A stretch of DNA of 48,398 bases from JAWOGN01 sp046496815 (GTDB lineage: Bacteria > Desulfobacterota > DSM-4660 > Desulfatiglandales > Desulfatiglandaceae): contig JAWOGN010000320.1 in assembly GCA_046496815.1 (NCBI GenBank), positions 1 through 48,398 on the forward strand, read 5' to 3'. Positions within the stretch are counted from its first letter, which is position 1. Each line of letters starts with the position of its first letter. The notes under the pieces are model-generated. The model made no database searches. It saw only the letters and a program-made list of their open reading frames with translations, and was not told where the DNA came from. The position numbers and the translations under genes were made by a program. Below are positions 43,466-48,398 of this stretch, in pieces.

Positions 43466-43975
43466 ATGGGGAAATTTGCAAGTCGCGAGGGAACGAGGGT
43501 CGATCGAGTCATTGACTCTGTAGAGCCGGAAGATTTCTATTACATGAACATCAATGTGCCCTGTCAGGGTGCCTGCCCGGCCTCACTTTCATGATGGATG
43601 TGTGCGCCGGGCAGCGTCCGATTGTGGGCAAGAGGGTTTTTGTCTTAGGTGCTGGTTTTACGGCATGAAAGAATCCGGATCAATGCGCTCATGCTCTCCC
43701 CCAGAATCGTGGCTGACGGCCGGGTCGAAGGTGTTGAGTTTGTCCGAACACGCCCGGGCGCCGGCGGCGTTGACGGCAAAAGAAGCTCTTCCTTTTCCCA
43801 CCTCTACAGCCCCTGCGTAACATTTGATAAGCAGTTTGAGACTTGGGACCACCTCAAGAAATGGACCCATCCCCTGCCTGAAAACCATAGCCCTTCCGAT
43901 CTGAAGCAAGCCATGAACGAAGCCCATGACGATCCATTCAGCCTGGGGATTCTCTACAAGCGGCGAGGATCCTAA
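43466..43975 (+). pseudogene. Decayed GltD-like FAD oxidoreductase
   Basis: Starts properly (ATG 43466, AGGAG upstream, 14 bases after sdhB) and reads 42 codons to VPCQGACPASLS then stop at 43594. The CQGACPAS segment is the [4Fe-4S] motif of the N-terminal domain of GltD-like (glutamate synthase small subunit-like) oxidoreductases. Further along in other frames come the NAD/FAD loop GKRVFVLGAGFTA (near 43630), then LMLSPRIVADGRVEGVEFVR, also GltD-like. The full family is over 450 residues; here several hundred codons between the motifs are missing and at least two frame changes occur. It looks like a degenerate gene in the sdh operon. Sequencing error could explain small shifts but not the missing domains. 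Confidence 0.72.
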
Positions 43976-44002
43976 GTCCGCATTCATCCGTTCGGTTGTC
44001 TG

Positions 44003-46258
44003 TCAATTTTTATAATTCTCTCGCAGGGCATTGAGTGCCGAACCGGCTTTGAACCACCCAATCTGCTCCTCCGTGAGCGTATGGGTGAGCATGAGTGCCT
44101 TCCTGGAGCCGTCTTCTTTGCTCACCACGCATTTCACCGGTTTTCCGGGCTGAAGCGCTTTTAGATCCACGAAGCTCATTCGATCAGATTCCCCGATTTC
44201 GGCATACTCATTGGGGTCCAAGAAAACCAGCGGCAAAATTCCCTGCTTTTTGAGGTTGGCCTCGTGGATTCGGGCAAATGAACGCGCCACAACCACCTTG
44301 GCCCCCATAAATCTGGGACTCATGGCGGCATGCTCTCGGCTGGAGCCTTCCCCATAGTTCTCATCCCCCAGGATCACAAATCCGCCGGCGTTTTCCTTAT
44401 AGAATACGGCCAACTCAGCAAACCTCTTCCCTGTTTCCCGTGTGATCACATTCGTCCCATGTCCTGTTTCGCCGGTAAAGGCGTTCACAGCGCCCTCCAG
44501 CATGTTTTGAGAGATATGGGTCAGATGGCCTCTGAACTGCAGCCACTTTCCGCCGGGTGAAATATGATCCGTGGTGGTCTTCCCTTTGGTTTTAACCAAT
44601 ACGGGCAAGTCCAAAAAATCCCGTCCATCCCACGCCTCAAACGGATGAAGCCGTTCGAGCCGCTCTGAATTCGGATCCATTTTGACTTGGATTTTGGCGT
44701 CTTCGCGGGAAGGAGGCAGAAAAGCATACTTTTCATCCACCAGGCCTTTTTCCGGAAGCGTAGGGGGAGTCGGAGCCGTGAGCTTGAATTGAACGCCGTT
44801 CCTTCCCGTCAACGTGTCGGTCTCGGGGTTGAATCCGGCGTCCCCGGACAGAGCGAGGGCCGCTGCCAAAGCGGGCGATGTCAAAAACGCTCGGGTCTCC
44901 GGATTGCCGTCGTTTCTGCCGCGGAAGTTTCTGTTAAATGTGGTAAAAACACAGTTAGGGACGCCTTTTTCGACATCTTTTCGGTCCCACTGGCCGATAC
45001 ACGGACCGCAAGAAGCGGTGAGGACCGTTGCCCCGGCGTTGACCAGCTCATCGAGAACGCCGTCTCGTGCGATGGTTTCATACACTTGTTGGGAACCGGG
45101 TGACAGGATGAAAGGCACCCGCACCTTGAGTCCATGATGACGGGCTTGCTCCAAAACCCGGGATGCCGCGCAGAGATCGGAGTAGGATGAATTCGTGCAC
45201 GAACCGAGAAGCACGGCGGATATGCGCTCCGGCCAGCGCTCTTTTTTTGCCGTGGCCTTAAAGTCTGCGACCCGGATCACCTTATCCGGGCTAAATGGGC
45301 CGGCGTGGGCAGGCACTATCTTTCCCAGATCGACCTCTACGATTTCATCATAGACCCGTTCAGGTTCCGTCAAGCATATCTCGTCTTGAGTCAATATGTC
45401 GGCGACGGAAGCGGCCCATTCTGCATCTTCGTGCCGGCCCACATTCTTCAAATAGGCATCCATCGATTCGTCATAAACAAAGACGGAGGCCGTGGCGCCC
45501 AGCTCCGCGCCCATGTTGGTGATGGTTGCCTTTTGCGTCGCCGAAAGATTTTTTGCACCCTCCCCGAAGTATTCAAATATTTTCCCCGTTCCTCCCTTAA
45601 CGGTCAGCATACCGAGCATTTCGAGGATCACATCCTTGGCGGAAGCCCATCCGTTCAGGCATCCGGAAAGATCCACACCCACCACATAAGGGCTTGTGGT
45701 CTCCCATGCAAGGCCCGCCATCACTTCGGCCACATCGGCACCGCCGACCCCGATGGCGATCATACCCAGGCCGCCGGCATTGGGCGTATGGGAATCGCTG
45801 CCGATCATCACGCCGCCTGGGATTACGTAGTTCTCAAAAAGAACCTGGTGAATAATTCCGGAGCCGGGACCCCAAAACCCGACACCGTACTTTGCAGCGG
45901 CTGAGGAGAGAAAGTCATAGATGTCCCGGTTCGCGGCAAGCGCTTTCTTCAAATCCGCCTTCATCCCCGCGCCGGCCCGAATGAGGTGATCACAGTGGAT
46001 CGTTGCAGGCACCTGCGTTTTGCCGCATCCCGTTTGCATGAACTGTAACATGGCCATTTGGGCCGTCGCATCCTGCATGGCAACGCGATCAGGACACAAC
46101 TTCAAAGGGTCGCGACCGCGCCTCAGCATCCTTTCCGAGCTTTCCTCAGCTTCATGAATGAATAGGATTTTTTCCGCATAGCATAATCCCCTTCCCAGAA
46201 TTTGCCGTTTCTTCTTGAGGATTTTTTGTGCCCTCCCCTTGGTAAAGGGATAAACCAT
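44003..46258 (-). CDS. acn: Aconitate hydratase, mitochondrial type
   Basis: Iron-sulfur enzyme interconverting citrate and isocitrate. The 751-residue chain has the mitochondrial-type pattern: IHCDHLIRAGAGMKADL, FWGPGSGIIHQVLFENY, GSDSHTPNAGGLGMIAIGVGG, cluster Cys in LGSCTNSSYSDL and SCGPCIGQW, and a C-terminal swivel domain with GDENYGEGSSREHAAMSPR. The length and motifs match mitochondrial/bacteroidetes-type aconitase rather than AcnA (about 890) or AcnB. Transcribed against sdhAB and superoxide dismutase genes. With citrate synthase and malate dehydrogenase in the same 9 kb, it forms a TCA gene neighbourhood. Confidence 0.95.
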   Translation of the reverse strand: MVYPFTKGRAQKILKKKRQILGRGLCYAEKILFIHEAEESSERMLRRGRDPLKLCPDRVAMQDATAQMAMLQFMQTGCGKTQVPATIHCDHLIRAGAGMKADLKKALAANRDIYDFLSSAAAKYGVGFWGPGSGIIHQVLFENYVIPGGVMIGSDSHTPNAGGLGMIAIGVGGADVAEVMAGLAWETTSPYVVGVDLSGCLNGWASAKDVILEMLGMLTVKGGTGKIFEYFGEGAKNLSATQKATITNMGAELGATASVFVYDESMDAYLKNVGRHEDAEWAASVADILTQDEICLTEPERVYDEIVEVDLGKIVPAHAGPFSPDKVIRVADFKATAKKERWPERISAVLLGSCTNSSYSDLCAASRVLEQARHHGLKVRVPFILSPGSQQVYETIARDGVLDELVNAGATVLTASCGPCIGQWDRKDVEKGVPNCVFTTFNRNFRGRNDGNPETRAFLTSPALAAALALSGDAGFNPETDTLTGRNGVQFKLTAPTPPTLPEKGLVDEKYAFLPPSREDAKIQVKMDPNSERLERLHPFEAWDGRDFLDLPVLVKTKGKTTTDHISPGGKWLQFRGHLTHISQNMLEGAVNAFTGETGHGTNVITRETGKRFAELAVFYKENAGGFVILGDENYGEGSSREHAAMSPRFMGAKVVVARSFARIHEANLKKQGILPLVFLDPNEYAEIGESDRMSFVDLKALQPGKPVKCVVSKEDGSRKALMLTHTLTEEQIGWFKAGSALNALRENYKN

Positions 46259-46796
46259 CTTTATTCTCCTGGTTGCAGGTGTATAAACGCCCGATCGATT
46301 TGAGGGGTTCCCCTGACGGTTCCAGCCCCCATCGGTCTTCGCCCCCCTTGCATTCGGTTTTCTTTACCGAGTTTTGTTGACGGAAGACTGTCTGCAAATT
46401 ACTATATCAAACTTAAGCACCCGGGCATATTCCAATCTGAGCTCCCGGAAGCAAAACCCCCTCATGATATGCCAATTTCGGGTCGTTAAAATCTCCCTTC
46501 TCTTTTGGGGTAGTTCTTTGTTATTTGGAGTCAAAAACGTTATGGCCAGCCCAAAGGCGGCAGGGATTTCGATGCGTTCACAGTGGTTATATCAGATGCT
46601 GTGCCCTAAAAGAATGCCGGTGACTGTTGTTCAGCAGATTCATTTTCAAGCTCTTTGCGCATTGGGGTAAGCATATTTTCACGGACCTGCGCGCTTGGAT
46701 CTCCGGCGAATCCATCTTGAGCGGGTGACGCGTCCGACTTGACTGTTTCCATTCCATTTCGGAGAATTATATGTTCAAAAATAAGGAGGATGACTC
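46259..46796. other. Divergent intergenic region between acn and SOD
   Basis: About 540 bases with acn leaving on one side and the superoxide dismutase gene on the other. A plus-strand TTGACG-17-TACTAT pair near 46376 is weak and far from the SOD start. No gene or repeat recognised. Confidence 0.4.
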
Positions 46797-47516
46797 ATGA
46801 AAAGCAAAATTAAATCAAATCGCATGAACCGTCGTGAATTTCTTTCCACCGCGATGGTCGGCTCAGCTGCGCTCGCCGGGACGGTGCTGGGCTTTCCAGT
46901 CGTTTCCAAGGGATCCGCCGCCATCGAACTTCCGTCGCTTCCCTACGCTTCAGATTCGCTGGAGCCTTACATTTCCAGCCGCACCATGAGCTTTCATTAC
47001 GGAAAGCATCATCGCGGTTATGTGAACAACATCAATGGCTTTATTAAGGGCACAGGCTTGGCCGAATACTCCCTTGAAAAGATTATAAAGACCAGCGCGG
47101 GGGACGCCTCAAAGGTTGCGGTCTTCAACAATGCGGCACAGGTATGGAACCACACCTTTTACTGGAAAAGCATGAAACCAAACGGGGGGGGAACGCCTAC
47201 CGGATTACTTGCTGGAGAAATCGCCTCGGCTTTTGGGAATTTCGAGAACTTCAAGGAGGAATTCGCGACCGCGGCAGCCACACAATTCGCCAGCGGCTGG
47301 GCATGGCTGGTAAAGGATGGAACAAAGCTCAAAGTGGTGAAGACCGGTAACGCGGATACACCGCTGGTCCATGAGCAGACACCGCTTCTCACTATCGATG
47401 TGTGGGAGCACGCCTACTATCTGGACTACCAAAACCGCCGAAAAGCTTACATCGAGGCGTTTTTGGCGCACTTGGTCAACTGGGATTTTGCCGCTGAAAA
47501 TTTCTCTCGAGTTTGA
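46797..47516 (+). CDS. Fe/Mn superoxide dismutase with Tat signal
   Basis: 239-residue superoxide dismutase converting superoxide to peroxide and oxygen. The metal ligands are visible: FHYGKHHRGYVNN (His), NHTFYWKSM (His), and DVWEHAYYLDYQNRR (Asp and His). An N-terminal extension of about 45 residues carries the twin-arginine motif MNRREFLSTA and a hydrophobic Ala-rich stretch, so the enzyme is likely folded and exported by the Tat system to the periplasm, unlike the usual cytoplasmic form. A strong AAGGAGG precedes the ATG. It stands between the aconitase gene and the citrate synthase gene. Iron versus manganese cannot be settled by eye. Confidence 0.94.
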   Translation: MKSKIKSNRMNRREFLSTAMVGSAALAGTVLGFPVVSKGSAAIELPSLPYASDSLEPYISSRTMSFHYGKHHRGYVNNINGFIKGTGLAEYSLEKIIKTSAGDASKVAVFNNAAQVWNHTFYWKSMKPNGGGTPTGLLAGEIASAFGNFENFKEEFATAAATQFASGWAWLVKDGTKLKVVKTGNADTPLVHEQTPLLTIDVWEHAYYLDYQNRRKAYIEAFLAHLVNWDFAAENFSRV

Positions 47517-47522
47517 ACCGCC

Positions 47523-47819
47523 GTATCAATTTAGATTTTTGAAACACTGCGATAGGGGCCGTTGGGATCTCTTTCAGAAGACCGCAACCCCGATACATCG
47601 GGACACGTAGAACGCCCCCCATCCCGAAATAGGCGGCTCGGTAAAGGCAGAGAAGACCGAGGTTGCAACAGCGATTCCCTTCTGGGGCTGTCCTGGGTTG
47701 AGTTTTGAGGCCCAGCTGCCGTTCCATGGAGTGAGGGTGGGCTTTGCGGTCTTCTGAAAGAGATCCCAACGGCCCCTGTTGTTTTGCTCACGAGTTCTTT
47801 CAAAAATCTAAATTGATAC
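47523..47819. mobile_element. Palindromic MITE-like element, 297 bp
   Basis: A large inverted repeat with no protein-coding gene of its own. The outer 22-base arms (GTATCAATTTAGATTTTTGA at 47523 and its reverse complement ending at 47819) are exact. A second inner pair of 34 bases is also exact: 47554-47587 against 47744-47777 (AGGGGCCGTTGGGATCTC start). Between lies a 156-base centre that shares clear homology, reverse-complemented, with 17290-17405. The end motif recurs at 2093 and 2399. This is the structure of a non-autonomous, MITE-like or REP-type element; no target duplication can be verified here. Confidence 0.8.
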
Positions 47820-47995
47820 GAACCGGCGAAGTTTTCATCTCTGGAACAATTCGGACGGAAAATGAAGCCAAAAAACCTGACGAAAAGATACTGGAGAATC
47901 AACTGGTCGAAGCGGACAGTCATACGCCTCGCATGCCCATCTTCCCCCGGGAAACCTTGGAGAAAAATCTCAACTCGATCTATACGGAGGACACT

Positions 47996-48398
47996 ATGGC
48001 CGAGACGGTAAATGTTAAGAACGTGGGCCTGCGAGGGGTAACCGTCGCGGACACCAAGGTGAGTTTCATAGACGGTGAGAAGGGTGTTCTCATTTACCGG
48101 GGATATCGAATTGAGGAACTCGCTCAAAGCGCATCCTTTATGGAGGTGGCGTATCTGCTCCTGAATGGTTCGCTGCCCCTTAAAAAAGAACTGACCGCCT
48201 TCATGACCCAGGTGACGGCAGCCAGAGAGGTTCCCCGGCATATTTACGAATGTTTCAAAAAATGGCCCAAGGATTCGAATCCCATGGATGTGCTTCAGGC
48301 AACGGTCCCCATGTTGGCCACGGTCGACCCGGATCTTCAGGATGAAACGAGAGCGGCCAATTTCAGGATGGCGACGCGGCTGATTGGGCGTTTGCCGG
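47996..48398 (+). CDS. Citrate synthase, 5' part (runs off the window)
   Basis: First 134 codons of a citrate synthase of the short (type I) class, which condenses oxaloacetate with acetyl-CoA (2-methylcitrate synthase is possible). The N-terminus reads VGLRGVTVADTKVSFIDGEK then GVLIYRGYRIEELAQ and MEVAYLLLNGSLP, all diagnostic. GGAGG lies six bases before the ATG. The 3' end is cut by the window boundary, so catalytic His and Asp are not visible. It completes the local TCA set with aconitase and malate dehydrogenase. The frame is open for about 200 bases upstream, probably by chance. Confidence 0.93.
   Translation, partial: MAETVNVKNVGLRGVTVADTKVSFIDGEKGVLIYRGYRIEELAQSASFMEVAYLLLNGSLPLKKELTAFMTQVTAAREVPRHIYECFKKWPKDSNPMDVLQATVPMLATVDPDLQDETRAANFRMATRLIGRLP

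Noticed and set aside
46376..46410. TTGACG-17-TACTAT promoter-like pair
   Set aside because: About 400 bases upstream of the nearest plus-strand gene and with weak boxes.
47798..47995. Open frame running from the repeat into citrate synthase
   Set aside because: The frame has no stop here, but the ATG at 47996 has GGAGG six bases upstream and the citrate synthase family starts there.

Overview
The window looks like chromosomal DNA of an anaerobic Gram-negative bacterium of the Desulfobacterota (former Deltaproteobacteria). The support is protein-level: a complete Tol-Pal envelope system, a MoeA fused to a periplasmic-binding-protein-like domain beside a second MoeA, a HesB/IscA-like selenoprotein with an in-frame UGA, several TCA-cycle enzymes, a radical-SAM lipoate gene cluster, and a PAS/GAF hybrid histidine kinase. 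Base composition looks fairly even and I see no phage, CRISPR array or intact insertion sequence. The taxonomic call is an inference, since there is no rRNA gene.

Layout. 0.2-6.2 kb (minus strand): tolQ-tolR-tolA-tolB, a gap of about 700 bp holding repeat motifs, then pal and cpoB. 6.5-10.8 kb (minus): molybdenum cofactor genes moeA, moeA-PBP fusion, a ModE-type DNA-binding protein and mobB. 11.4-17.8 kb: a hypothetical protein, a PilZ protein, a large protein with a degenerate GGDEF domain, a Ser/Thr kinase, a J-domain protein with an RG-rich tail, and a universal-stress-protein fragment that follows a dispersed repeat. 18.2-19.9 kb: an AAA_14/DUF4143 ATPase and tRNA-Glu and tRNA-Lys genes. 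20.1-24.8 kb (minus): Nudix hydrolase, hisD, a GcvH-like lipoyl carrier, a lipoate-protein ligase and a radical SAM protein resembling a LipS-type lipoyl synthase subunit.

25.3-34.4 kb (plus): GNAT acetyltransferase, uvrC, M23 peptidase, secA, argJ, rdgB and the HesB-like selenoprotein gene with its own candidate promoter, SECIS and terminator. 34.5-39.4 kb: a cysteine-containing duplicated-domain protein (minus), a YggS-type PLP protein, a TtcA-like PP-loop ATPase and the hybrid kinase. 39.4-48.4 kb: malate dehydrogenase (minus), succinate dehydrogenase/fumarate reductase A and B without a local membrane anchor, a decayed GltD-like oxidoreductase, a mitochondrial-type aconitase (minus), a Tat-exported Fe/Mn superoxide dismutase, a 297-bp palindromic repeat element, and the start of a citrate synthase cut by the window end.

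The parts most worth a second look are the lipoate cluster (carrier, ligase and radical SAM together, no gcvP/gcvT), a MITE-like palindromic repeat family with copies at 2.1-2.5, 17.2 and 47.5 kb (one copy sits directly before a truncated gene), the selenoprotein, the 70-residue duplicated CQLG protein, and the moeA-PBP/modE overlap.
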